A stretch of DNA of 64,000 bases from Talaromyces rugulosus (taxonomy: Eukaryota; Ascomycota; Eurotiomycetes; Eurotiales; Trichocomaceae), in contig NC_049562.1 of NCBI RefSeq assembly GCF_013368755.1, forward strand, positions 992,001-1,056,000. Reading direction: 5' to 3'. The notes below the pieces were generated by a model. That model was not told where the DNA came from. It did no database searches and was given only the letters and a program-made list of their open reading frames with translations. Positions 22,612 to 33,205 of the stretch are shown here, in pieces. A program made the position numbers and the translations under genes. Each line of letters opens with the position of its first letter. The stretch's first letter is position 1.

Positions 22612-24389
22612 ATGCCCACTAATACTACAAATTTATTGTTATGCTTTCCTCTAACAGCCACCAGGATGGAGACGCTACCCCCATTTTCGAAAACAACCGT
22701 ACTCGTTATCGGGGGCGGCCCAACAGGGCTGACTGCCGCGCTTTTGCTCGCACGATATGGACTACGTAGTATTGTCATTGAGCGCCACTTCACTCGTTCC
22801 GGGCAGCCCAAAGCACACGCCATAAATCCCCGCTCACTGGAAATTTTTCGACAGATTGGCCTCGATACGGTGCAGCTACGCGGGCTAGGTGTGAAGCCGG
22901 AAGATGGAGATACCGTGCGATTTGCCGTTTCAATGTCTGGCGAAGAACATGGAACGCTGCCATATGAGCGTCAAGGTGAAGAAACTAGAGCGATCACCCC
23001 AGAACCTTTGTTTAATATCCCGCAGCCGGTTCTTGAAGATTTCCTTTGGAAAGCGGTGACTAAGAATGAGATGATCACCAGCTACCGGGGCATGCAGTGG
23101 GACTGTTGTTCTCAGGTTGACGGGACGCGTCTCTCTTCAAAAATAACAGATAGAAGCAGGGGGTGTTCAAAGATTATAGAGAGTGTATACATTCTAGATT
23201 GTGGTGGCGCCAACTCGCGCTCCAGGCAGCCCCTGGAGATCCCATTCTCTCCTCTGCCGGAATACGGACAGACTGAAGTTCACCATGTGTCGGTCCATAT
23301 ACGAGCGGATTTGACAAGATTTAACCCAGGTACATTGTGGTGGATCTCATCTAGTCTGGTAGAAGGCACATTTATCTGCTATAATCGCTCCTCTGACTGG
23401 GTCTTTGTGACTTATTACGACCCAAAGACCACGCCTCGGGAAAAATTCTCAGAAGAATACTGCCATACCATGATAGATAACGTGAGTTTCCACAATTCAA
23501 TCATCCTCTTTTCAGTCGTTGAAACCTGACGTTGTTTCTTGTCAAGGCTATTGGCGAACACGTTCCCTATGAGATTCTTTCAATTACAGTTTGGTCAACG
23601 TGGCCGAGAACGGCCGAATTCTACCAGTCAAAGAAATTCCCTCGGGCCTTTGTGATGGGAGATGCAGCCCATGCCTTCCCGCCCACTGGGGGACTGGGGG
23701 TAAACACAGGGATTGCGGATGCCCATAATCTAGCCTGGAAAATCAGTGCCGTGGAACAGTCATGGGCGGACGAACGCATACTCGCCAGCTATGGTAATGA
23801 GAGGCGCCCCGTAGCCATTGCCAACGCCCGCCAAAGTGTTAAAAATCAGGTCAAACTACGCAATCTTAAGGCTGCATTGAAAAATCCACCAAGCAATTCC
23901 GACCCTGTGGACGCTTCCAAGTGGACTGAGTGGAAACGACGGTTGGAAACGGAGCTCCAACAGAATTCAGAGCATTTTGACTCGATAAATTTACAAATTG
24001 GCTATGTTTATGGGCCAGGGGAGTATTCAGACGAGCCCTGTGACAACTATACGCCACGGAGTATCCCTGGAGCTAGGCTCCCCCATGCGTGGATCTCTCG
24101 TGATGACGAGATTATTTCCGCGCTGGATCTTGTCGATGGGAACTCATTTGTTCTTTTCACGAAATATCAAGACTTGTCTCGGGCCCCGGATGCCGAGAAC
24201 GTACTGGTACCCATTCGCACACTTTATGTGGGTGTCGATTTCACTCTTCTTGATGAGTCTTGGCTGGATGTGATCGGAATATCCGAGGAAGGATCCAGCC
24301 TCCTCGTTCGACCAGATCAACATATTTTAGGAAAAGTGAAATCTATTGACGAGGTACAGAGGCTTCTTACAGAAGCCTTGATATCGTGA
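22612..24389 (+). CDS. FAD-dependent aromatic-type monooxygenase (PHBH/phenol hydroxylase fold)
   Basis: Exons 22612-23481 and 23547-24389 encode 570 residues. If translation begins at the ATG at 22666 (METLPPF), which better fits the family, it is 552. The FAD-binding motif is VIGGGPTGLTAALLLARYG, and the second FAD motif is GDAAHAFPPTGGLGVNTGIADAHNLAWK-like, split here by no intron. Such class A flavoproteins hydroxylate phenolic rings using NAD(P)H and O2. The C-terminal ~150 residues form the thioredoxin-like extension of the phenol-hydroxylase/PheA-type group. It is divergently transcribed from CMD copy 1. Confidence 0.9.
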
Positions 24390-24530
24390 TTAGCCTTACA
24401 GAGTCTGGTTATTTATGGTACATATGTACAATAGATCTATAGTCATTGTTCTTATGCTAGATCTTCGTGGTGCTTTCTCTACTGTACGAAATTAAGATAC
24501 GAACGAGGTCGGAATTTTGGAATTTTGGAA

Positions 24531-24547
24531 TAGGGTTAGGGTTAGGG
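24531..24547 (+). repeat. interstitial telomere-like (TTAGGG) tract
   Basis: The text TAGGGTTAGGGTTAGGG is nearly three units of the fungal telomere repeat, in a gene-free spot inside the cluster. It directly follows a short duplicated GGAATTTT. It is too short to be a telomere end. Confidence 0.7.
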
Positions 24548-24710
24548 CTATTGGTCATCACCATGAATATGCCGAGAAATTGTAGTAACTTTAAAGACAA
24601 CCCCGAGTGGTCCTTTGACTGATATTAGTAATCATCCATATTAACATGTGAAATAGCTGCTCAAAAACGCGCAATTCGGGTTAGGATCAGACTCCATGGG
24701 AAGCCATTCA

Positions 24711-24718
24711 TCCCCGGA
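24711..24718 (+). promoter_or_regulatory. TCCCCGGA cluster motif, OYE promoter
   Basis: Core TCCCCGGA preceded by A, about 112 bp before the chosen OYE start. Confidence 0.55.
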
Positions 24719-24829
24719 GGCCGCTTGGCCGACCGTCATTTTAGCCAATATAAACTCCATGATACGTCAAAACCAGTCCATATCATTCAGATATTATCTG
24801 TCACAGATATTCAATCTCCAACAACCACC

Positions 24830-26140
24830 ATGACCGCCACCAAATCTCAATACCCTCCCAGCACGAAAACGGAGGGACTCCCATACTACACCCCGGCCAA
24901 CAACCCCGGAGCCGCCCTGAATCCCCAAGAACCGAACACGCCCACATTGTTTCGTCCCCTTCAAATTCGCGATGTAATTCTGAAGAACCGAGTGGCTGTC
25001 GCGCCCATGTGCATGTTCTCATGCGAGTCTGACCCTACCTCGCCCGCTGTCGGCGCTCTGACGGATTTCCATGTGGCGCATCTCGGGCATTTCGCTACCA
25101 AAGGCGTGGGACTAGTGATGATTGAGGCGACAGCAGTCCAAGCCACCGGGAGAATTTCTCCAAATGACTCCGGACTATGGCAAGAAGGAACGGATTCTGA
25201 ACAATACAAAGGACTGCGCCGAGTGGTGAATTTTGTGCACAGCCAGGGAGCAAAGATTGGTGTACAGCTCACCCATGCTGGACGGAAGGCAAGTATCACC
25301 ACACCGTGGCTGGTGGAGATAGGAAGCAGTTCCAGAGCCGACGAGAGTGTCGGTGGCTGGCCATCAGATGTGGTAGCCCCTACAGGAGGAGAGGAGTTCA
25401 AATGGGCTCCTGGTGACAAGAAATTCTGGGCTCCGAGGGAGATTAATGTGTCTGAGATAAACGAGCTTATCCAGGCTTTTGCGCGAAGTGCGAAGCTAGC
25501 TATACAAGCTGGAGTCGACGTGATCGAAGTTCACGCTGCCCATGGCTATCTGTTGCATGAATTTCTGAGCCCAGTAACCAATAGACGGAATGATCACTAT
25601 GGAGGCAGTTTTGAGAACCGTACACGCATTATCCATGAAGTCACCACTGCTATTCGTGCTGCTATACCGGTTGGCACCCCTCTGTTTCTTCGCATCAGTG
25701 GTTCCGAATGGCTGGAAGAGTGCCCCGTTGCAGCAGAGACCGGAAGCTGGGATCTCTCTTCATCGATACGACTTGCGAAGCTTTTGCCGCAGTTCGGTGT
25801 CGATCTCGTCGATGTTAGCTCCGGAGGAAACCACAAGGACCAGAGGATCCAGCCCCATTCCAACTATCAGGTTGACTTCGCTGCCCGGATTCGCAGAGAG
25901 ATCCGTGCCTGTCGCCAGACGACTTTAGTAGGAGCAGTCGGGCTGATCACTGAGGCTGAGGCTGCGCGTGATATTGTTCAAGGGGCGGACGAGGTGTTTT
26001 CCAATGATCAGGAGCCGAAAGCTGATGTTATTCTCATGGCCCGCCAGTTCCTTAGAGAACCTGGATGGGTCTTTGCGGCAGCAAAGAAACTCAATGTTCC
26101 GGTATCGATCACGAATCAGTTTAGCCGAGGTCTACTCTGA
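24830..26140 (+). CDS. Old Yellow Enzyme, YqjM-type NAD(P)H:flavin oxidoreductase
   Basis: A single exon of 436 residues. The ATG at 24830 stands in an excellent context (CCACCATGACC) and is preferred over the in-frame ATG at 24725. The FMN-binding TIM barrel opens with LFRPLQIRDVILKNRVAVAPMC; the Cys after the APM motif is the YqjM-group hallmark. The substrate-binding pair is in THAGRKA (H and the Q before it), and HAAHGYLLHEFLSP is also diagnostic. Enzymes of this type reduce activated C=C bonds of enones or dienones. In the cluster it could saturate a dearomatised ring before Baeyer-Villiger oxidation; this order is inference. Confidence 0.93.
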   Translation: MTATKSQYPPSTKTEGLPYYTPANNPGAALNPQEPNTPTLFRPLQIRDVILKNRVAVAPMCMFSCESDPTSPAVGALTDFHVAHLGHFATKGVGLVMIEATAVQATGRISPNDSGLWQEGTDSEQYKGLRRVVNFVHSQGAKIGVQLTHAGRKASITTPWLVEIGSSSRADESVGGWPSDVVAPTGGEEFKWAPGDKKFWAPREINVSEINELIQAFARSAKLAIQAGVDVIEVHAAHGYLLHEFLSPVTNRRNDHYGGSFENRTRIIHEVTTAIRAAIPVGTPLFLRISGSEWLEECPVAAETGSWDLSSSIRLAKLLPQFGVDLVDVSSGGNHKDQRIQPHSNYQVDFAARIRREIRACRQTTLVGAVGLITEAEAARDIVQGADEVFSNDQEPKADVILMARQFLREPGWVFAAAKKLNVPVSITNQFSRGLL

Positions 26141-26409
26141 AGAGAAGGTGGCGTTGGAAAATGAATATCCCTTATAGTAGCTGTAATATAGGAGTAGTAT
26201 CTTATTCTTACCAGTTAATTGTTCGCTGTCCTTTGATGCTACTCTACTTTTGAATATTCTAGTTCTTCGTGACTTCGGTGAGTTCTACTACCCCCGAGAA
26301 TGGATCATTGTCATTTTTCACCTTATTGTTCCAGTTCTTTTAGCTCATATATTTATCTTCGTTATCTATGGAGCGGCCTATGGTATAAAGGTCCCAAAAA
26401 ATCAAATAA

Positions 26410-28440
26410 CTACAACTTCGCGCGAGTCGCCAGGCTCTTAGGGTCAATAGCAGAAAGACTTCGTCGGACTACCTTTCCATTCCCAGTCCGTGGTACCGAA
26501 TCAATAAAGTATAAACCGCCTGTAAGCCACTTATGAGGTGCAAAGTGCCCCTTGATCAAATCCAACAGCTCTGTGGATGTTACAATGCCTTCTTTTCGAA
26601 CCACAAAGGCTCGGGGGTACTCCCCGTCGTTTCTAGACAGTAACACCCAACAGTTAGAAATTTTCACAAAGGCAACAGGGAATTTCGGGTATAAAACTTA
26701 CAATTTAGCGCCAACCACAGCTGCATCTGCCACATCGGGGTGCGTGAGAAGATACTGTTCTAGCTCAGCTGGAGCGACTTGTAACCCTTTAACCTTGATA
26801 AGTTCCTGTCCAAAGAGATTAGCAGCCTGCGTAATGACTCTAAACGAGTTTTTTCCATGTCTTCTTTTGATATACCCTACCTTTAGGCGATCAACAATAT
26901 ACAAGCAGCCTCTCTCATCAATGTACCCGATATCGCCGGTCTTTAGCCAGCGACGACCATTGGACTCTACTATTGTATCCGCAGTGGCCGTTGGGTTTTT
27001 GTAGTAGCATTTCATAATATTCGGACCAGCTACCCAAATTTCGCCAACAACGGTGCCAGCAGGGACTACGCCGTCGAAATTCCGGTCGTCGAGGGGTTGT
27101 ATTCTTGCGGCACAATTTGGATTCAACCAACCAATAGATCGCCCATCATCGTCGTCATCCGGGGCAAATCCAGTGACGGAACAGGTTGTCTCCGTCATCC
27201 CCCAACCTTGTTTGACCTTTACCCCCGGGTGTAGATACATCTTCTCAATGATCCGGCCGAGATCGGGACTTAGAGGGGCCGATCCGCTCACAACAGTCTC
27301 GATGGCCCGCAGGTTATACCGTCCGGGGTTTGATTGCTTGCTCATAGTTACCAAAATTGGTGGGGCCGAGGTCATGAATGTGATCCGGTATATGTCTAGG
27401 TAGAGTAGGTACTTTTGGACATTGAATGACTTCATAATAAAGACTTTGGCACCGAGACGTGCAGCGTTAGCGCAGTAGTATGCTTGTCCCTGTAGAAAAA
27501 ATTAGACCCACGAAGAAACCGAAAAGAAGGACTAAACTCACGTATGCATGATACATTGGAAGAGGCGCCAACCATCTTTCTCCCGAAACATCTAGTCTTG
27601 CTTTGCGAGTCAACCCCTTCTGGGTGTTTGATATTACGGTACGCTTGAAAAGAAGTTGAGTGGAATTTGCGACCACGTTATAGTGGGAGATTTCAACTCC
27701 TTTAGGTAGCCCTGTGGTTCTTCAAGCGCAAAAAATAAGTCAGGGGCATATTCATCAATTGATATGTGATCTTGGTTACTTAAGCTTACCCGCTTGAATA
27801 GTTGATAATCGCCGTTGTTTCCTGGGCCTCTTCTAGACTGCTCATCTTCTTCCACGACCATGACCGTACTTCTGCAGCAGACCGCCAAAATTCCGTCCAT
27901 TCTCGAATATTTTGTGATTGGTGGCTGTTGGTGTCCTCTTCTGGATCACAGAACAAGTATACTTGATTCCGGCTTAAGCCAGCTCGAGATGCCGCTTCCA
28001 ACGCAACGGATACCTGCTCTGAACCAGCGAGGACAAGCTTCGCATCAGAGTTCCGGACTTGGTATTCCAGCTCTATTTCCTTAAGTAAGTCTAGAAATAC
28101 GTAGGAAATAGAGCTTCTGCAACTTACCTGTCACTGAGGCATTTGGAGAGGCAGCAGTGAAGACACATCGCGCTGCCAGTACTCCCCACAGAAGCACAGG
28201 GAAAAATAGACGATTGTGGGAGTAAAGGAGCACTTTGTCATTGGGTTGCAGCCCAAGCAACTCTAGGCCTCTTGCGACTTGCTTCACGAAGCCTTCAGCT
28301 TGCGTAAGACTAAAACACTTCAACGGACACGCGGCGTCAAAATACTGCGGTGCTTCTCGTGATAAAGGTGTTCCCGAGCTAAAGACAAAAGATGCCACAT
28401 CTGTGACTGGGATGTCTACCTGGTATGGTGACTCGATCAT
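26410..28440 (-). CDS. 4-coumarate-CoA-ligase-like acyl-CoA synthetase, PTS1
   Basis: Six minus-strand exons (28440-28128, 28090-27790, 27719-27542, 27489-26881, 26805-26702, 26632-26410) encode 575 residues. The AMP-binding motif SSGTTGLPKGVE is restored only if exon 3 begins at 27719. QGWGMTETT and LKTGDIGYID follow, and the Lys region GNGKVVRR closes the adenylation domain. The protein ends in AKL, a canonical PTS1, so the ligase is probably peroxisomal. It activates a carboxylic acid to its CoA thioester. Intron 1 would be only 37 nt. An in-frame ATG 15 nt upstream is possible. It diverges from the esterase gene. Confidence 0.9.
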
Positions 28441-29003
28441 TGCATAAAATAACAACCAAGAAAAAATTGCGGACTGAGTATTGGAGGAGGTATCCAGTCG
28501 TTAATTTGGAGAAAGTCAGATCTTATCTCTAAGGAACTCGGGATATTTTTCACGAGTCAGACGCAAAAACACAAACAGGCTGCATCTAGTGAAAATTGCC
28601 CCGGATAGTAGTTTTACTGTTTGCCTTTGGTAAAGCTCACGTTCTGTCTGATGATATCCCGGGGGACCTGTCAACCCTGGAATTAAAAACAGGATCCCGG
28701 GGGGTTTTAGAGTATAGCTTTATTTCTAATGGGGTTACAAGGATGATATTCTGTTTTAGGCTGAAAAAAACGATATCTGAGACTTTCCTCCGATACTTTC
28801 ACAGGAAATCCCAAACTCATCCCACATAAAGGCTAACCTATCTATGGTCCACCATTACTGTCCTTCTCACATGGTCAAAGCAATTCTTTATTCAAGGAAA
28901 TATATATTGTTCAATAGTTGAGAAGCTTCAGCTGGGGTATCTCGACCTGGGCTGAGTAACCCAGACGAGAAACCTGGGGCGGATCCCCTCGGGTGTAAAC
29001 AGC
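28441..29003. promoter_or_regulatory. divergent promoter of CoA ligase and esterase
   Basis: A 563-bp gene-free region between the two divergent starts. It holds GCCCCGGA at 28598-28605 and two imperfect relatives, TCCCGGGGGA at 28657-28666 and TCCCGGGGGG near 28695. CCTCGG lies at 28987-28992 close to the esterase ATG. Sharing of these sites by both genes is inferred from position. Confidence 0.5.
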
Positions 29004-30264
29004 ATGGCCGACTTCTCTGAGTTTAAGGGTCCCAGTGCAGAATGGCTTGTTCTGGATCCAGATATACCTCCAAGGTCCGATCTCTCAGTCGAAGAGCTGA
29101 AACGTGTCACGAATGACAACCGGGAGGAGTCTGCGGCGCAAGCCATGGTCAACGAAGGTATGTGGTTTATCTAACACTAGTTCGGGATGTATATTCGGCG
29201 TTTCTGGTCTGATCCATGGCAAGAAATTTCGACTAATAGCTACCGAGTCTCGTTAACGTTTCTCACAAAATCCAGGCCTTAGACGAAAAGTTCAAATCCA
29301 AGACTACAGCATTATTGCTCGGGATGGAGAACCCCTTCAAGGACGTAGCTATCGCCCAGCTGGAGTCCCTTTATCCCAGCCGCTTCCAGTTTATATTCAT
29401 CTCCATGGTGGGGGCCATCTTTTCGGGACCCTCGCATCTGAGGACGCCACTTGTTCTCGCATCGTTGCTTCTGTCACTGAGAAAGGCGTGCCACTCGTCG
29501 TATTCAACATCAACTACCGCCACACCCCAGAGCACCGCTACCCAACAGGCTGGAATGATGTTGAAGATGCCTTCGTCTGGGTACATGAAAACATTGTCGA
29601 GATTGCTGGCCTCGTTGACCAAATCGCAGTGGGCGGTATTTCAGCTGGAGCCCAGCTAGCCGCATCCTTGACACTTTCGCAGCTCCACGGTGAGAATAAG
29701 CGGCTGTCTGCCTGTCCAAAAATACAGGGACAGGTGTTGATGATCCCCTGGCTTGTGCAGATGGACTCGTACGCTCCTCGGCAAGAGATGTTGCGCAGTC
29801 CTGAATTATCAAGTCTTGTGCAGTGTGCCAGGGCACCAATTCTACCCACCAGCCAAATTCAGCTGTTCAGCTCACTTCTTGGTGTCGACGGACTCGACTA
29901 TGCTGCCAATTATCGCAAACTAAACCCTGGAAACGCAACTGCAGAGGAAGTGAAGGATCTGCCTCCCACGGCCTTTGGAGTCGCGGGCAATGATCCGCTC
30001 CGCGATGAGGGTCTCTTCTATGCAAAACTCCTTAGTGAGAATGGGTGAGTTTGGATCCGGTCTATAAACTCCTCGGTTTTATCGCTAACAACTATTAACA
30101 GGGTTCCAACCAATATCAACGTCTTTCGTGGACTACCTCATGGATTCAGACGCTTTGGACACCGACTGGCAGCCAGTAAAAGGTGGGACAATGTCATGAG
30201 TGACGCTATTATCTGGGCACTGAGCAAGCCCTCTGCTAATTTTTTCGAGATAAAAGCGGATTGA
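29004..30264 (+). CDS. HSL-type alpha/beta-hydrolase (esterase/lactonase-like)
   Basis: Exons 29004-29157, 29276-30044 and 30102-30264 encode 361 residues. The oxyanion motif HGGG occurs in YIHLHGGGHLFG, the nucleophile elbow is GISAG in VGGISAGAQLAAS, an Asp-containing loop follows (AGNDPLRDEG), and the catalytic His is in GLPHGF. This is the alpha/beta-hydrolase-3 (hormone-sensitive lipase) family, which cleaves short esters and lactones. No signal peptide is present, so it acts in the cell. Pairing with a Baeyer-Villiger monooxygenase in one cluster suggests it opens the ester formed there; this is inference. Confidence 0.9.
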
Positions 30265-30717
30265 TGGATCAAACTGGGCGCCGTCATCAACACAGTACTG
30301 CTTGATCGTGCCGGGTTCCTTGTTCATAACCCTTTGGTAACACTCTTTGAGGCGGAAATGCTGAAGACAATAGAGGACAATATCCATTAGAGTACGTCTC
30401 AATCTAGTTTGAATTAAAGGATGAAATTGATAATGACCGTTACCACCCCTCAGTCGTCACATGACCTTCCCCGGAACCAGATTCCCACCCACAATCGCCC
30501 AAGCGTTGTCCGCATTCTCCAGTCAAACAACGCCAATTCCCTTTAACAATCAGTATACAAATCGTGTTTGTAGCCTTGGTTGCATAATACTACGCATTTT
30601 AAGATGAACTTAGGTCGTTACCTCGATCGCGCCGACAAACCGTGAACACGCGTCTAGGAGTCGTGGACGTTTAACTGCGCCTAGTCCCTGCAGACTCTCC
30701 TCCAGTTTTGATTCAAT
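30265..30717. promoter_or_regulatory. promoter of the cluster regulator
   Basis: Gene-free 453 bp before the Zn2Cys6 gene. It contains one exact TTCCCCGGA at 30467-30475, 243 bp before the ATG, suggesting autoregulation. The first part is the esterase 3' flank. Confidence 0.5.
30467..30475 (+). promoter_or_regulatory. TTCCCCGGA cluster motif, regulator promoter
   Basis: Exact copy before the gene for the only DNA-binding regulator of the cluster; fits autoregulation. Confidence 0.6.
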
Positions 30718-32914
30718 ATGAGTACATCTCGATCCTCAAAACGAGTCACTCGCGCGTGTGACTATTGTCGGAAGAAACGGGTCAGTGAAAATGACTATGA
30801 GAGACAACGTGCGGGGATCTGATAAATAACAGCTAAAATGCACCGGACAACGCCCCTGTCTGAATTGCCAACTCTATGGAGCAAATTGCTCCACATCAGA
30901 TATCCCCAAACCACTGGAAAGCTCAGGCGGAAGATTGAAACGAAAACGGGGCCCAGCAAGAGAGCAAATTGACCAGCCCCAGGAACCGCAAGAGCATACT
31001 CAAGTTTCCAACGATGCAGAGCAGAGAACTCCAACACCTCGCACGTGGAATCTAGCTAACCAGCATGTCAATCACCCTCAGGATTTGCAAGAGCCTGCTC
31101 AACATTCTGACGATATTGAGCATACTCCTCGTGTGTGGAATCCAACTACCGAGTCAGAAATGCATTCTCTCGTTGAAGCCACTGAGATCGCTCCTGACTT
31201 TGACCAGTATGCCAGTGATTTGGGTCTTGTGCTTACTCCTTTCTGGCCACCAAATTCTCTGTTGCCTCTTCCATCGAATGGCCTCGGTGCTGCGGAAGAT
31301 GGTATGGTGGCAAATATGCCCTCGTACTCCACACATCTCCCTACTCCGAGGCTCAGTGACGAGACTCATTCCAACTCGGTTTTTCAAACCATGGAATTCG
31401 GGCAGACCATGAACGCAGCACCATTCAACTCATCATCTCACCCGGAAGCCATAGACTTTCCACCCTCTCGATCTGCTCATGAACTGTTCCTTCGCAAAGG
31501 TCCTTCAGGCAGCAAATTTATTGGCATGGGCTCCGTTGGATCGACAATTCTAGAATGTCTTAGATATTCCGTTTCTGCTCACAGCGGATCAATCGAATCC
31601 ACTGTCCTTGATCATCTAGTTCATGGTATTCGACATGTGGATGAGCTGTCCTTGTCTGCGACCTTTGACTGCCCACCTTTACCTGAAAGAGATTTTGCGG
31701 AGCGAGGGGTTCAAGCATACTATGACTTTCTTCACTTGCTCTATCCGATCATGGAGGTGGATTTCCTACATCAATGGCATCAATTTTACGACGAAAGTAA
31801 CTACACCATCACTCCAACATCATATTCTCGCCTTTGTCTTGTTGTCTCAATTGGAAATATAATCTCCCCATCACGTGCGGACATCAATACATTAGAAATC
31901 GCCCAGCGGTTGCAGGAGAAAGCGTGGGGTTTAATCGACCGAGTTCTGGCAAGTCCTTTCATGGAGTCCCTACAAGTCACTTTATTACACACCATATTTC
32001 TCCTCTGCTGTGGTAAAACGGGTATTGCTTGGACGACCTGTGGTATGGCTGTGCGGGTTGCTCAATCGTTGGGCTTGCACCAACACACTCCCATTCAACT
32101 CGGCTTGAGTCCCGAAAACATTAGTCTAAGGGCAAGACTGTGGTCTGTTGCATATTCATTAGACGCCTTTCTATCACTGTCGGAGGGGCGGCCCTCCTCT
32201 ATAACGGGATCGCTGAATCTCGGAGTATCATATCGTCTCTCGGAACAGGAGTGTTCATCTGTTCCGACCAGGTCACCAGCAGTTTTTATTCACGACTGGG
32301 ATATCGGCCTCGCGGTGATCGCGAATGAAGTCCTGACACTACTGAAGAACAGCAAATCACTAGTTACCACACTCGCGCAGATTGCCGAGATTGATACAGA
32401 GCTTTTAGCTTGGAAAGATGCTATCCCGATGGAATTCAGACCGGATCAGGAGATATTTGCTGAGGATCCTTTCTACAGCTTGGTAGCGATTTTGCACTTG
32501 AAATACCACAATTTAATGCGCACCATCCATTGGATTTCTCTCACTCTATCTAGCGACGCGGTGGATTTGTCGCGGCTGGGAGCTAGGGTCCGGTCGAGTG
32601 AGAACATATGTGTGACTTCTTCTCGCTCTGTTATCGAGGTGTTGAACGGCATGTCCAGCCAAAGAATTGCCGGAAGCCCAGGCGCCTTTATCGTGCCGTA
32701 TTGCATGGCAGCTATCTCAGTCTTTTATCGGCAGATCCTGAAAGAACCCACGCGACCCGGTGCTCGAACTAACCTGGAGCACATGCGTAACGGCACGGTT
32801 CATATTACCACATTGCTTGATAGCGGTATTGGATCAAGGAGACATTTCCGGACTCTGTTTGAAGTCATGTTGAGGGTTGCAGAAGATGTTGTACAAAAGG
32901 CAGTTGTATTATAA
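30718..32914 (+). CDS. Zn2Cys6 transcription factor, likely pathway-specific regulator
   Basis: Exons 30718-30780 and 30833-32914 encode 714 residues. The zinc cluster is formed by C14, C17, C24, C30, C33 and C40 (CDYCRKKR ... CLNC), with the intron splitting it after KKR. A basic linker (GGRLKRKRGPAR) and a disordered, acidic/Pro-rich stretch follow. A Fungal_trans (middle homology) domain begins near residue 290 with YYDFLHLLYPIMEVDFLHQW and includes the ARLWWS-like block RARLWSVAYSLDAF. It is the only regulator in the cluster, sits at its centre and has the shared motif in its own promoter, so it is the prime candidate to bind TTCCCCGGA. The binding site assignment is inference. Confidence 0.93.
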
Positions 32915-33053
32915 AAGTCTACGAACCACGAATAACCCAACACGAAATCACAAAGTCAACCTTTTTATCTCAATTTAATCATTATGATGGCAACGTAATG
33001 CAGATAATAGTAGTATGGTAGATTTTACTAATGCCAGCATTTGAGGGCTGTGT

Positions 33054-33062
33054 TCCGGGGAA
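33054..33062 (-). promoter_or_regulatory. TTCCCCGGA cluster motif, DUF3500 promoter
   Basis: Exact motif on the minus strand (reads TCCGGGGAA on plus), 144 bp before the DUF3500 ATG. A second core TCCGGGGC lies at 33071-33078. Confidence 0.6.
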
Positions 33063-33205
33063 GTCGATCATCCGGGGCTAACTAGGACAACACTGAAAAG
33101 ACATGGAGAGCTTTTATTTATTACCCAGTATATAGCTAAATATTATTTATTGATAAATATCAGGGTACCAAGTATAGTAATTCAACATAGTATACGATTT
33201 AGAAC

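Larger units (their letters stand above)
24390..24829. other. intergenic with interstitial telomere-like repeat
   Basis: The 3' flank of the FAD monooxygenase and the promoter of the OYE gene. It contains TAGGGTTAGGGTTAGGG at 24531-24547 and a TCCCCGGA site at 24711. A frame-open extension of the OYE ORF to 24725 is probably 5' UTR. Confidence 0.55.

Noticed and set aside
24531..24547. Chromosome end
   Set aside because: Fewer than three TTAGGG units, flanked by genes on both sides for more than 20 kb.
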